Assembly: GCA_022703505.1 (NCBI GenBank) | Contig: JAKLDN010000002.1 | Location: 248,001 to 312,000, forward strand | DNA length: 64,000 bases | Origin: Spirochaetota bacterium | GTDB lineage: Bacteria > Spirochaetota > Spirochaetia > Treponematales > UBA12059 | Direction of reading: 5' to 3' | Notes under the pieces: model-generated | Seen by the model: only the letters and a program-made list of their open reading frames with translations | Database searches by the model: none | Told to the model about the DNA's origin: nothing | Translations under genes and position numbers: made by a program | In this document: positions 8,880 through 17,504 of the stretch, in pieces | Layout: every line of letters begins with the position of its first letter | How positions within the stretch are numbered: position 1 is the first letter of the stretch

Positions 8880-10757
8880 ATGGCCCAGAAAGCGTTCCAG
8901 GCGGAGGTGAGCAAGCTTCTCCACCTCATCATCCATTCCCTCTACTCCCACAAGGAGATCTTCCTAAGAGAGCTCGTATCCAACGCCTCCGACGCCCTCG
9001 ACAAGCTCAAATACCTCACGGTGTCCGACGAGGCCTACAAGGCCATCGCCTTCGAGCCGGGAATCCGCGTCTCCTTCGACAAGGAGGCCAAGATCCTGAC
9101 CGTCTCGGACAACGGGATCGGCATGGACGACAAGGACCTGGAAGAGAACCTGGGGACCATAGCCCGGTCCGGTACCCGCCGCTTCCTGGAGGCCCTGGCC
9201 GAGGACGTCCGGAGGACGACCAACCTGATCGGCCGCTTCGGGGTGGGCTTCTACTCCTGCTTCATGGTTTCCGACACCGTGGAGGTCCTGACCCGGAAAG
9301 CGGGGCAGGAGGCGGCCTTCCTGTGGACCAGCGACGGGAAGGAGGGCTACGAGATCGCCCCGGCCTCCCGGGACGGCCACGGCACCACCATCACCCTCAA
9401 GCTCAACGAGGAGGGGCAGGAGTTCCTGTCCCGATGGCGGACCGAGGAGGTCCTCAAGAAGTACTCCAACCACGTGGCGTATCCCATCGTCCTGGCCTAC
9501 GAACAGGACACCTACGACGACAAGGGGAAGAAGACCGGGACCGAGCGCAAGGAGGAGCAGGTCAACGCGGCCAGCGCCCTCTGGCTCCGCCCCAAGTCCG
9601 AGCTGGCGGACTCCGACTACGTCGAGTTCTACAGGAACTTCGCGGACACCGACGAGGATCCCCTTCTTTGGATGCACACCAAGGCGGAGGGGACCATCGA
9701 GTACTCGACCCTCTTCTACGTGCCGGCCAAGGCCCCCTTCGACCTCTACCACGCGGACTACAAGCCCGGGGTCAAGCTCTACGTCCGCCGGGTCTTCATC
9801 ACGGACGACGAGAAGGAGCTCCTGCCGACCTACCTGCGCTTCGTCCGGGGCGTCATCGACTCCGAGGACCTGCCCCTCAACGTCAGCCGGGAGATCCTCC
9901 AGCAGAACCGGGTCATGACGAACATCCGCAACGCCTCGGTCAAGAAGATCCTCGGGGAGCTCAAGACCCTCTCGGAATCGGACAAGGAGAAGTACGAGAA
10001 GTTCGCGGACGAGTTCAACCGCCCCCTCAAGGAAGGGCTGTACTCGGACTTCGCCAACCGGGATGCCCTGCTGGAGTTGGTGCGCTTCAAGAGCACGAGC
10101 GTGGAGGGCTGGACGAGCCTGGCGGACTACAAGGTCCGGATGACCGGGGACCAGAAGGGGATCTACTACATCAGCGGCGACTCCGAGGAGCGCCTCCGGA
10201 AGAGCCCCCTTCTTGAGATGTACCGCCGCCAGGGCCTGGAGGTCCTGATCTGCGCGGACGAGATCGACGAGCTCGTGGTGCCCTCCATCGGCCGCTACGG
10301 GGACCTCGAGCTCAAGGCCGTGAACCGGGCCGGGGCCGAGGAGGACCTGGGGCCCGAGGCCAAGGGGGACGAGGCTGCCGAGAAGGCCGAGAAGGACCTG
10401 GCGCCCGCGGTGGAGCGGATCAAGAAGGCCCTGGGGGACCGCGTGAAGGACGTGCGCCTGACGCGCCGCCTGGCGGAGAGCCCCTCCTGCGTGGTCGTGG
10501 ACGAGGCGGACCCGTCCTTGCAGATGCAAAAGCTCATGAAGGCCCTGGGCCGGGGGGAGGGGATCGACGTGAAGCCCATCCTGGAGATCAACGGGTCTCA
10601 CCCCATGGTCTCCCGCCTGGCGGGGACCGAGGACGAGGACCTGGTCGCCGACACCGCGGAGGTCCTCCTGGGACAGGCCCTCCTTGTGGAAGGCGCCTCC
10701 CCCGCGGATCCCGCGGACTTCGTGAAAAGGATGAACAAGCTTATCTCCCGGCAGTGA
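8880..10757 (+). CDS. htpG: Molecular chaperone HtpG (Hsp90)
   Basis: A 625-residue Hsp90 of normal bacterial length, with AGGAG 6 nt before ATG. The N-terminal GHKL ATPase has ELVSNASDALDKL, the DNGIGM loop and GRFGVGFYS. The middle domain contains the GVIDSEDLPLNVSRE signature with the catalytic Arg region, and the C-terminal dimerisation domain follows. It is a cytosolic ATP-dependent folding factor. It stands alone, flanked downstream by a dispersed repeat. Confidence 0.97.
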   Translation: MAQKAFQAEVSKLLHLIIHSLYSHKEIFLRELVSNASDALDKLKYLTVSDEAYKAIAFEPGIRVSFDKEAKILTVSDNGIGMDDKDLEENLGTIARSGTRRFLEALAEDVRRTTNLIGRFGVGFYSCFMVSDTVEVLTRKAGQEAAFLWTSDGKEGYEIAPASRDGHGTTITLKLNEEGQEFLSRWRTEEVLKKYSNHVAYPIVLAYEQDTYDDKGKKTGTERKEEQVNAASALWLRPKSELADSDYVEFYRNFADTDEDPLLWMHTKAEGTIEYSTLFYVPAKAPFDLYHADYKPGVKLYVRRVFITDDEKELLPTYLRFVRGVIDSEDLPLNVSREILQQNRVMTNIRNASVKKILGELKTLSESDKEKYEKFADEFNRPLKEGLYSDFANRDALLELVRFKSTSVEGWTSLADYKVRMTGDQKGIYYISGDSEERLRKSPLLEMYRRQGLEVLICADEIDELVVPSIGRYGDLELKAVNRAGAEEDLGPEAKGDEAAEKAEKDLAPAVERIKKALGDRVKDVRLTRRLAESPSCVVVDEADPSLQMQKLMKALGRGEGIDVKPILEINGSHPMVSRLAGTEDEDLVADTAEVLLGQALLVEGASPADPADFVKRMNKLISRQ

Positions 10758-10785
10758 CCCTGCTCAGGAGAAGAGATTTGGAACC

Positions 10786-10911
10786 ATAGATCCAACAGGA
10801 TCTACAGGATGATGCAGGATGAACAAGATGGGGATAAGGAATCGATTCTATTCCTAATCCTATCTTGTTCATCTATTCTTTTTCTTGTCCATCTTGTTGG
10901 ATCTAGTGTCC
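10786..10911. repeat. Dispersed 'acaggatgaacaagat' repeat, inverted pair
   Basis: Short tandem units of the type ACAGGAT/GAACAAGAT are followed by their reverse complement, forming a long imperfect stem-loop between htpG and the cytochrome-like gene. The same family occurs at 17.4, 23.1, 26.9 and 58.8 kb. Confidence 0.7.
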
Positions 10912-10934
10912 CAAGGCCGAATCTTCTTCGTATC

Positions 10935-10975
10935 CTCCGTGAGCTCCGTGTCCTCCGTGGTGATTCCTGAAACCC
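10935..10975. repeat. Dispersed 'ctccgtg' repeat
   Basis: Three near-tandem copies of CTCCGTG ending in a GGTGATTCCTG block; the same arrangement recurs at 27022-27058 and, inverted, at 26857-26880. It is non-coding and lies 9 bp from the end of the cytochrome-like gene. Confidence 0.65.
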
Positions 10976-10983
10976 ACGGATTT

Positions 10984-11961
10984 CTACTCCGCCGGGGGGG
11001 CGGTCTTCGGTCGGGCCGGCAGCTCGATCACGATGCCCGCCCCGATCATGACCAGGGGGATGGCGAGTCCCACCGCAGCGTGGGCTCTGCCGAGGTTCGC
11101 GACCGTCTCATGGTCCCCCCTCTTGAGGGCGTCCGTGGTGAACAGGCCCATCACGATCTCCGAGGCCATCAGGGCCGCGTGGGTGAAGAAGGCCCAGCGG
11201 TGGATGTCGGACTTGCTGACCTGGCCCGGCTTGGCCTTGCGGGCCATGGACATCCCCGTGATCGCGTTGCCCAGGTAGAGGGTCTCCCCCGCCGCCAGCA
11301 GGCTCACGTGCGTCCACCGCAGGGCCTGGTCTCCGGACCAGAGATCCCGGATCATGTCGTAACAGACAGGATCCATCGTATCCTCGGTGATGCCCATAGC
11401 GTCCCGGTAGTCGTGCGCCGCATCCATCAGGTCGTAGGCCCGCACCGCCCCGACCACCCCGGCGGCCAACAACAGGCCCGAGGAGGTCCAGCCCGCCGCC
11501 CGGTGGTAGTCGACCTTGCTCTTGAAGCCCAGGAATCCACCGCCCTTACCCGGAGCCCCCGCGGACGCGGCGCTCCCGGCGTCCGCGCTCTCCGTGGCCC
11601 CCGAGACCGCCTCCGGAGCCGCGGCTCCCGAAGCGATCCACGCCCGCAGAAGTTCGATCTCCGCGGGGGACGGGGCCGGGGGAGAGGGGGGCATGTACCC
11701 CGACTCGACGTACTCGAACAGCCTGCTCTCGGAGGGCTTTCCCGGCACGATCACGCCTTCCGCGGCGATCTCCTTGTAGCCGGAGGCCCAGCCGTGGCAG
11801 GCCGAGCAGTACTTGGCGATCAGCGCCACGGCTCGCGGGGGATCCGCCGCGGCCGGAAGGGGGGTTCCCGGGGACGATGCGGCTCCCTGGGCCCAGGCCG
11901 CGGAGGCGGCCAGGGCCAGGAGCAGGGCCGGGAACGGGCGGAACGAGGATGTGGCTTTCAC
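10984..11961 (-). CDS. Cytochrome-c-type haem-binding protein fused to a multi-pass membrane domain
   Basis: A 325-residue protein starting at GTG. A signal peptide (1-25, ending AWAQ) precedes one c-type haem motif CSACH at 52-56; Met90 in SGYMPP is a likely sixth ligand. A low-complexity Ala/Ser/Gly linker (about 110-145) joins this to a C-terminal region with about four hydrophobic helices (about 160-315). The haem part resembles small PSCyt-type domains. The membrane part, with several His residues (HRAAGW, HAALMA, HAAVGL), could carry haem b, but this is inference. It would act in electron transfer at the membrane. The start follows a TAGACT box by 6 nt. Confidence 0.65.
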   Translation of the reverse strand: MKATSSFRPFPALLLALAASAAWAQGAASSPGTPLPAAADPPRAVALIAKYCSACHGWASGYKEIAAEGVIVPGKPSESRLFEYVESGYMPPSPPAPSPAEIELLRAWIASGAAAPEAVSGATESADAGSAASAGAPGKGGGFLGFKSKVDYHRAAGWTSSGLLLAAGVVGAVRAYDLMDAAHDYRDAMGITEDTMDPVCYDMIRDLWSGDQALRWTHVSLLAAGETLYLGNAITGMSMARKAKPGQVSKSDIHRWAFFTHAALMASEIVMGLFTTDALKRGDHETVANLGRAHAAVGLAIPLVMIGAGIVIELPARPKTAPPAE

Positions 11962-11967
11962 GATTCA

Positions 11968-11996
11968 AGTCTAGAGCCCCGCCCGCGGCGCCGCAA
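11968..11996 (-). promoter_or_regulatory. Promoter TTGCGG-17-TAGACT, 6 nt before GTG start
   Basis: -35 TTGCGG at 11991-11996, 17-nt spacer, -10 TAGACT at 11968-11973, then 6 nt to the start codon. The spacing predicts a leaderless mRNA for the cytochrome-like gene. Confidence 0.6.
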
Positions 11997-12025
11997 GGCC
12001 GGCGCCCGTGGTCCGGGCCGTCCGG

Positions 12026-12937
12026 TCAGTCCCCTGCGGGGCGCAGGGCCAGCTCCGCCCGGATCTCCGGGGGTATCTCCGGCGGGCGGTCGAGGGCGGC
12101 GGGATCCTCCACGAAATTCCGGACCAGCTCCAGGGACCGGCCCATGTAGATCCCGTCCGCGATGCGGTCGTCGAAGGAGTAGTTCACCCGGAGGATCTTC
12201 CGGGTCTCCACCCTCGGGGTCCCGTCCGGGGCCTCGGAGACGCGGTTCTCGTCCCGGACCTTCCCGACGGCCATGAAGATGGGGCAGGTCCCCCGCTCGA
12301 AGAGGTGGTGGAAGGGGGCGTCCAGTCCGAAGGACCCCACGTTGGCCAGGAAGATCGTGGACCACATGGGGTCGCTCTCGGTGACCGAGTAGGGGAGGAG
12401 GTTGTGGTCATCCAGCCGGTTGTAGGCGAAGTTGATGAACTTGAGGAGGAAGGAGGGCAGGCGCATCACGGAGTCCACGACCTTCTCGTTCTCGTGGCCG
12501 TCCTCGGAGATCCCCTTCTTGATGTAGTCCCGGACCTTCCGGGCAGCGGAGCCCAGGGTATCCTCCGGGTCGAAGGGCACCTTGACGTTCACCTCCTTCC
12601 CGTCGTCGGAGAGCTCCTTCTTGGCCACGAAGGACAGCAGGATCTGGTTCCGCTGGTAGTAGCGCCGGTTGGCGATGAAGCGGTTGATCCGGGGCCGCAG
12701 GGCCACGGCCCGGGCGGCCGCCACCAGGACGACCTCGAAAAGGGTGAGGAGGGCGCCCGCGGTCCGGGCGTTCCGGCGGTTCCAATCCTTGATGTACGCC
12801 AAGCACTCGGTGACGTCGTAGTCTTCCTGGTAGAAGATGACCGAGCCCGCCTTGTCAGGCATCAGGTAGGGCATGATGCGGGTGAACGCGGGCAGGTCCC
12901 GAAGGAGGGTTCCATCCCTGCGGCGGCTTTTCAGCAC
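12026..12937 (-). CDS. 2-oxoacid dehydrogenase E2-type acyltransferase domain protein
   Basis: A 303-residue protein with the trimeric CAT/E2 fold signature: LRPRINRFIANRRYY, a central LSFVAKKE segment, FLANVGSFGLD, and the C-terminal NYSFDDRIADG. In true E2 enzymes that last motif is DHRxxDG with a catalytic His; here the His is Asp257. It lacks lipoyl and peripheral-subunit-binding domains and no E1 or E3 genes are nearby. It is therefore a stand-alone member of unknown substrate. The GTG start is the only plausible one before the upstream in-frame stop, so the N-terminus is a little uncertain. Confidence 0.75.
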   Translation of the reverse strand: MLKSRRRDGTLLRDLPAFTRIMPYLMPDKAGSVIFYQEDYDVTECLAYIKDWNRRNARTAGALLTLFEVVLVAAARAVALRPRINRFIANRRYYQRNQILLSFVAKKELSDDGKEVNVKVPFDPEDTLGSAARKVRDYIKKGISEDGHENEKVVDSVMRLPSFLLKFINFAYNRLDDHNLLPYSVTESDPMWSTIFLANVGSFGLDAPFHHLFERGTCPIFMAVGKVRDENRVSEAPDGTPRVETRKILRVNYSFDDRIADGIYMGRSLELVRNFVEDPAALDRPPEIPPEIRAELALRPAGD

Positions 12938-13032
12938 CGGGTGCTCCTTGTACGGCCGATCGGCCTCGGGGCGGAAGTATGACGGCGGGGATGGGAAACG
13001 TCAACCTCCGGGAAGGGGCGCGGCGGCCGGGG

Positions 13033-13587
13033 TCAGCCCTCCAGTTCCTTGAGCTTGTCCCGGATACGGGCGGCCCGCTCGTAGTCCTCCTCGCCGATGG
13101 CCTCCTCGAGTTCCTTGCGCAGCCGCTCCTTCTCGTCCTCGGATCCCGCGGCTTCGAGCTTGGAGGATTCGGAGACGAGGTTCACCGAGATCCCCGCCTC
13201 CTCCACGATGGCCTCGGCGATGAAGACCGGGCAGCCCGCCCGCACCGCCGCGGCGATGGCGTCCGAGGGCCGGGCGTCCACGACCAGGGTCTCCTCCCCC
13301 CGGGCCAGGATGAGCCGGGCGTAGAAGGTGCCCTCCCGGAGGTCGTTGATCTCGATCCGGGTCAGGTCCGCCCCCAGGGCCTTGAGGGTCGACAGGAAGA
13401 GGTCGTGGGTGAGCGGGCGAGGAACCTCGACCCGCCCCAGGCCGATGAGGATGGACTGGGTCTCCAGTTGGCCGATGAAGATGGGAACCGCCAGCTCCGA
13501 CCGCTTGGGGCGCACCAGGACCACGTTGCCCTGGTCCGTCTGGGCGACGGTCCAGATGTCCGCCTCCACGAGGGTGTTCGTAGCCAC
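13033..13587 (-). CDS. Bifunctional nuclease (BFN) domain protein with C-terminal UVR motif
   Basis: A 184-residue protein. Residues about 5-130 form a BFN (DUF151) domain: VVLVRPKRSELAVPIFIG, LTHDLF and the conserved VDARPSDAIAAAVRAGCPVF. Residues about 148-183 form a UvrB/UvrC-type coiled-coil motif (LRKELEEAIGEEDYERAARI). BFN proteins have been credited with DNase/RNase activity, and the UVR tail suggests protein or nucleic-acid partners. It is cytoplasmic and monocistronic, starting at GTG only 6 nt after a TAGACT box. Confidence 0.85.
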   Translation of the reverse strand: MATNTLVEADIWTVAQTDQGNVVLVRPKRSELAVPIFIGQLETQSILIGLGRVEVPRPLTHDLFLSTLKALGADLTRIEINDLREGTFYARLILARGEETLVVDARPSDAIAAAVRAGCPVFIAEAIVEEAGISVNLVSESSKLEAAGSEDEKERLRKELEEAIGEEDYERAARIRDKLKELEG

Positions 13588-13593
13588 GGTTCA

Positions 13594-13622
13594 AGTCTAG
13601 CGGGAGGCGGCGGGGGATGCAA
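13594..13622 (-). promoter_or_regulatory. Promoter TTGCAT-17-TAGACT, 6 nt before GTG start
   Basis: -35 TTGCAT at 13617-13622, 17-nt spacer, -10 TAGACT at 13594-13599, then TGAACC and the GTG of the BFN gene. The sequence from -10 to start is nearly identical to that of the cytochrome-like gene. Confidence 0.6.
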
Positions 13623-13643
13623 ATGCCAAAGTGGTAGGATGAC

Positions 13644-13672
13644 TTGACAACTCGCGGGGGCGGATGTACGGT
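13644..13672 (+). promoter_or_regulatory. Promoter TTGACA-17-TACGGT for the GntR regulator operon
   Basis: A consensus -35 and a weak -10 at ideal spacing. The predicted start lies about 15 nt before ATG 13695, giving a very short leader. Confidence 0.5.
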
Positions 13673-13694
13673 GGCTTGGGGGGCCCGGAACGCC

Positions 13695-14426
13695 ATGGTC
13701 GAACCGATCAAGAAGACCTCCGTCGTGGAGCAGGCCATCGGCCGCATCTACGAGCTCATCAAGTCGGAGAACCTCCGGGAGCGCGACCGGCTTCCCCCGG
13801 AGCGCCGGCTCTCCGAGATGCTCGGCATTTCCCGGAATTCCCTGCGGGAGGCGATCCGCGTCCTGGACATGCTGGGCATCCTGAGGGTCGACCAGGGATC
13901 GGGCATGGTCATCGACTCCTCCCGGGTATCCGATTCCGTGACCCGGCACCTCTCCTTCGCCCTCCTCCTGAACCGGGACAGGCTCCAGGAGCTCTTCGAG
14001 GCGCGCCTGGTGATCGAGACGGAATGCGCGGGTCTGGCCGCCGAGCGCGCGACGGCGGAGGAGGTGGAGGAGCTCCGGACGGCCCTCTCGGAGCTCGAGG
14101 CTTCCGGTGCCGATCGGGAGCGCGGCATCCGATGCGAGCTCCGCCTCCACGACCTGGTGGCCCGGGCTTCCCGCAACACCGTGCTGGGGAGGATCCTGGA
14201 ATCCCTGCGGGACATACTCCGGGAAAGCCGGGAGACGACGGTTCCGGCGAGCGGCGTGACCGCCCGGACGATCGAGTCCCAGCGCAGGATCGTCGAAGCC
14301 GTCGGGAACCGGGACGCGGCGGCGGCCCGGGACCTGATGCGGGAGCACATCGCCGCGGTCGCGGAGCGTATCCAGAAGGCGGCGTCCGCCTCGGCGGGAC
14401 GGGATTCCACGGGCGCCTCGGCCTGA
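13695..14426 (+). CDS. GntR-family (FadR/FCD subfamily) transcriptional regulator
   Basis: A 243-residue regulator. The N-terminal winged helix (about 5-75) shows IYELIKSENLRERDRLPPER, LGISRNSLREAIRVLDMLGI and the wing QGSGMVID. The C-terminal FCD domain (about 90-235) has the helical pattern and His/Asp residues of ligand-binding FadR members. It is followed after 27 bp by the LeuA-like synthase gene, which it probably controls. The ATG is chosen because the HTH begins a few residues later and the promoter lies upstream. Confidence 0.88.
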   Translation: MVEPIKKTSVVEQAIGRIYELIKSENLRERDRLPPERRLSEMLGISRNSLREAIRVLDMLGILRVDQGSGMVIDSSRVSDSVTRHLSFALLLNRDRLQELFEARLVIETECAGLAAERATAEEVEELRTALSELEASGADRERGIRCELRLHDLVARASRNTVLGRILESLRDILRESRETTVPASGVTARTIESQRRIVEAVGNRDAAAARDLMREHIAAVAERIQKAASASAGRDSTGASA

Positions 14427-14453
14427 ACCGAGGGACGACAAAGGAGAGGACGG

Positions 14454-15665
14454 ATGACTTCGTACAAGAGCGACGGACAATGGTGGGTGAGCCCCTACAA
14501 CTTCAAGCCCGAGGTCCTCGCGGGCCGCGAGCGTCCAGGAAAGGTACGGATCCACGACGCGACCCTCCGGGACGGGGAACAGACCCCCGGCGTGGTGTTC
14601 CGCAAGGAGCACAAGGTCGCCATCGCCAAGGCCCTGGACGCCGTCGGGGTGGACAGGATCGAAGCGGGCATGCCCGCGGTGTCCGAGGAGGACTTCCGGG
14701 CCGTCGAGGAGATCGCCGCCCTGGGGCTCAAGGCGAAGATCTTCTCCTTCGCCCGGACGATGACCGAGGACATCGACAAGGCCGTGGAATGCGGAGCCCA
14801 CGGCGTGGTGATCGAGATCCCCATCGGGTACCCGAAGCTCGTCCACCAGTTCAAATGGACCTGGGAGGACGTGCTCCGGAAGAGTGTGCCGGTCATCAAT
14901 TACGCCAAGTCCAAGGGCCTGTATACCGTGTATTTCCCCTACGACGCGACCCGCGCCCGGGAGGAGGACCTGGACGCCCTCCTCCCGGCGATCATGCGGG
15001 AATCCCCGCCGGACTCCGTGGGCCTTGTGGATACCATGGGGTGCGCGTCCCCGGAGGCCATCGCGTACCTCACCCGCAAGTACCGGGACATCACGGGGTT
15101 GCCCGTGGAGATCCACACCCACAACGACTTCGGCCTGGCCGTGGCCACGGAGCTGGCCGCCGTCGGGGCGGGGGCCGAGGTGGTCCATTCCTGCGTGAAC
15201 GGCCTGGGGGAGCGCACGGGCAACGCGGCCCTCGAGGAGCTGATCCTGGCCCTGGACCTCCTGTACGGGGAGGGCACGGGCTGCGACCCGGCGGCCCTCC
15301 TGGGCCTGTCCGCCCTGGTCCAGGAGATTTCCGGCGTGCGGCTCGCGCAAAACAAGCCGGTGGTCGGCGAGGAGAACTACACCCGGGAGTCCGGCATCGG
15401 CGTGAACCTGGTCGTGGAGGAACCTCTGGCCATGTTCGCCACCCATCCGGCCCTCACCGGGCGGAAGGGGAAGATCGTCCTGGGCAAGAAGAGCGGCAAG
15501 CCCTCGGTGACCTACAAGCTCGCGGAGCTGGGCCTCGGGGAATTGGACGAGGAGACGGCCGCCGCGGTGCTGGCGGAGGTGAAGCGCCTGGGGAACGAGC
15601 GGCGGGGCCTGGTCGGGGACGAGGACTTCCGGGCCATCGTGGCGCGGGCGCGCGGCGGAAAGTAA
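14454..15665 (+). CDS. LeuA/homocitrate-synthase-like DRE-TIM metallolyase
   Basis: A 403-residue enzyme. It has the metal-binding DATLRDGEQTPG motif near residue 40, GVDRIEAGMP, and the HTHNDFGLA metal motif near 220, followed by NGLGERTGNAALEE. Members condense acetyl-CoA with a 2-oxo acid (isopropylmalate, citramalate, homocitrate synthases). The LeuA C-terminal regulatory domain is missing; the tail of about 100 residues resembles homocitrate-synthase-type proteins. The substrate is not clear from sequence. Paired with a GntR regulator rather than leu or lys genes, it may be catabolic or homocitrate-related. Confidence 0.85.
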   Translation: MTSYKSDGQWWVSPYNFKPEVLAGRERPGKVRIHDATLRDGEQTPGVVFRKEHKVAIAKALDAVGVDRIEAGMPAVSEEDFRAVEEIAALGLKAKIFSFARTMTEDIDKAVECGAHGVVIEIPIGYPKLVHQFKWTWEDVLRKSVPVINYAKSKGLYTVYFPYDATRAREEDLDALLPAIMRESPPDSVGLVDTMGCASPEAIAYLTRKYRDITGLPVEIHTHNDFGLAVATELAAVGAGAEVVHSCVNGLGERTGNAALEELILALDLLYGEGTGCDPAALLGLSALVQEISGVRLAQNKPVVGEENYTRESGIGVNLVVEEPLAMFATHPALTGRKGKIVLGKKSGKPSVTYKLAELGLGELDEETAAAVLAEVKRLGNERRGLVGDEDFRAIVARARGGK

Positions 15666-15699
15666 TCCCCCTGCTACCTGCGGGATCCGCGCCGGGGAC

Positions 15700-16737
15700 T
15701 CACTTCCCCGCCAGCAGGGGGAAGATCCCCAGCAGGGACTCCCGCCCCGGGCCCGGAGGGCAGGCCGTCCCGGCGGCCGCCTCCGCCCGGGCAAGGAGCC
15801 CGGCCGCCTCGGCCTCGGCCTCCTCCAGAGCCCCCGTAGCGGATATCGCCGCGACGGCCTCTTCCACCGCGGGGTCCCGGACGCCCCCGGCCTTCGCGCG
15901 GCCGAAGAACCCCGGCAGGCGGCCCGCCAGGGAGGGGTCCCGGGCGCAGGCCCGGAGGACCGGCAGGCTCTTCTTTCCCTCCACGATGTCGTCCCCCCGC
16001 TCCTTGCCGGGGTTTCCGGTCCTCAGGTTCCGGACGTCGTCCAGGATCTGGAAGGCCACCCCCGCCTCCTCGAAGGCCCGGACCAGGGCGTCCGCGGCTG
16101 CGTCCGGGGCGCCCCCGCAGAGGGCGCCGATCCGGGCGGCGAGTCCCGAGAGGGCCCCGGTCTTCAGGGAGCACATCAGGAGATACTCGGGCTCCGAGGG
16201 CAGGCGCCCGGGGTCCCGGTGCCAGGCGATGTCCAGGGCCTGGCCCAGGTGGACCCGGCGGAGCTGGGCGGCATAGGCCCCGTAGAGCCGGGCTCGCAGG
16301 ACGGGGTCCGGGACGCGGTCTTCCAGGAGGGCCAGGGGCAGGAAGTACATCAGGTTCCCGCCGTTGACGGCAGCGTCCAGGCCGTGTGCCAGGTGCACGG
16401 CGGGACCTCCGCGGCGGACCTCCGCCCCGTCCTCGATGTCGTCCACGATGAGGGTCCCGTTGTGCACGATCTCCGGCAGGGGGGCCAGGGCCAGGGCCAG
16501 GTCCCCGGAGCCGAAGGCCCGGGCGCACAGGACCTGCAGGAGGGGCCTCCAGCGCTTCCCTCCCCGGAGCACCAGCTCGCGGCCCGGGGCGGTCACGGCT
16601 TGCCGGTCCGCCTCGTTCGGCAGGGACGCCAGGGGGCCGAAGCGGCTCTCCAGCCACCCGTCGGCGGGTGTTTCCGGGAGTTCCCGGGTCAGCTCGGCTT
16701 CTATCTTTGCAAGGATTTCCGTATACTCTGGTCGCAT
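15700..16737 (-). CDS. Polyprenyl (isoprenyl) diphosphate synthase
   Basis: A 345-residue trans-prenyltransferase. GGKRWRP near 59-65 binds the diphosphate, and the first Asp-rich motif is DDIEDG at 99-104. The second Asp-rich motif reads DDVRN, with Asn in place of the last Asp. It condenses isopentenyl diphosphate with an allylic diphosphate; chain length cannot be read reliably. Convergent with the LeuA-like gene. TAGAAT lies 5 nt before ATG, so the mRNA may be leaderless. Confidence 0.88.
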   Translation of the reverse strand: MRPEYTEILAKIEAELTRELPETPADGWLESRFGPLASLPNEADRQAVTAPGRELVLRGGKRWRPLLQVLCARAFGSGDLALALAPLPEIVHNGTLIVDDIEDGAEVRRGGPAVHLAHGLDAAVNGGNLMYFLPLALLEDRVPDPVLRARLYGAYAAQLRRVHLGQALDIAWHRDPGRLPSEPEYLLMCSLKTGALSGLAARIGALCGGAPDAAADALVRAFEEAGVAFQILDDVRNLRTGNPGKERGDDIVEGKKSLPVLRACARDPSLAGRLPGFFGRAKAGGVRDPAVEEAVAAISATGALEEAEAEAAGLLARAEAAAGTACPPGPGRESLLGIFPLLAGK

Positions 16738-16742
16738 AGGTC

Positions 16743-16748
16743 ATTCTA
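16743..16748 (-). promoter_or_regulatory. -10 element TAGAAT, 5 nt before the prenyl synthase ATG
   Basis: A -10-like hexamer immediately upstream of the start codon, with no Shine-Dalgarno sequence between. No good -35 was found. Confidence 0.45.
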
Positions 16749-16814
16749 CCAGGACCGGGTTGAAGGCAGAAGTGGGGCGGAGCCGGACCGGGGAATCAAT
16801 CCGAAGGGGCGCGC

Positions 16815-17414
16815 ATGTCGGGGAACAGCTACGAGAAGCCGGACCACTGGACCCTCAAGGCCAAGAGCGAGGGCTATCCGGCCCGGTCCGTGTACAAGCT
16901 GGCGGAGATGCAGGAGAAGTTCAAGCTCCTCAAGCCGGGGACCCGGGTCCTGGACATCGGCGCCGCCCCGGGCTCCTGGTCCCTCTGGGTCCTGCGCTTC
17001 CTGAAGGGTTCGGGTTTCCTCGCCGCCGTGGACCTCTCGCCCCTGGGGATGAAGCCCCCCTTCGCCAACTTCTTTTTCCTCCAGGGGGACCTGTACGATC
17101 CCGCCGTCCGGGCCGCCCTGGCGGAGCGGGGCCCCTACGGCCTCATCCTCTCCGACGCCGCGCCCTCCACCACCGGGGACCGGACCGTGGACACCGGCCG
17201 ATCCGAGGCCCTCGTGGAGGCGGTGATCGGCTACGCGGACGCCCTCCTGGCTCCCGGGGGGCACCTCGTGGCCAAACTCTTCCAGGGCGGAGGGGAGCGG
17301 GACCTGCTGCAGGCCCTGCGAGGCCGCTTCGAGACGGCCCGGGGGTTCAAGCCCAAGGCCTGCAGAGCCGAAAGCTTCGAGACCTACCTTCTCGGGCTGG
17401 GGAAGAAGTCTTGA
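16815..17414 (+). CDS. rlmE: 23S rRNA 2'-O-ribose U-methyltransferase RlmE (FtsJ/RrmJ)
   Basis: A 199-residue SAM-dependent methyltransferase. VLDIGAAPGSWS forms the SAM-binding loop, and the catalytic tetrad is visible as Lys28, Asp114, Lys154 and Glu189, each exactly 10 residues earlier than in E. coli RlmE. It methylates a uridine in the A-loop of 23S rRNA. Divergent from the prenyl synthase gene across a 77-bp gap. Confidence 0.94.
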   Translation: MSGNSYEKPDHWTLKAKSEGYPARSVYKLAEMQEKFKLLKPGTRVLDIGAAPGSWSLWVLRFLKGSGFLAAVDLSPLGMKPPFANFFFLQGDLYDPAVRAALAERGPYGLILSDAAPSTTGDRTVDTGRSEALVEAVIGYADALLAPGGHLVAKLFQGGGERDLLQALRGRFETARGFKPKACRAESFETYLLGLGKKS

Positions 17415-17430
17415 AGGCGTTTTCCGGATA

Positions 17431-17475
17431 GATCCGACAGGATGAACAAGATTGAAGAGAGATGAACAAGTGATG
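17431..17475. repeat. Dispersed 'acaggatgaacaagat' repeat, one-armed copy
   Basis: A partial copy (GACAGGATGAACAAGATT plus a second GATGAACAAG) between rlmE and the alpha/beta hydrolase gene. The inverted arm seen in other copies is missing. Confidence 0.55.
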
Positions 17476-17504
17476 AGGAAGGAATAGGAAATAATGGAGG
17501 GACG

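Noticed and set aside
7787-10216. Long plus-strand frame running through rex and htpG
   Set aside because: Overlaps two clear genes in other frames and shows no recognisable fold.
10786-10975. CRISPR array
   Set aside because: The repeats are short, degenerate, form inverted arms and have no uniform spacers; no cas genes nearby.
13362-15794. Long minus-strand frame antisense to the GntR and LeuA-like genes
   Set aside because: Shadow of well-supported plus-strand genes; low-complexity composition.
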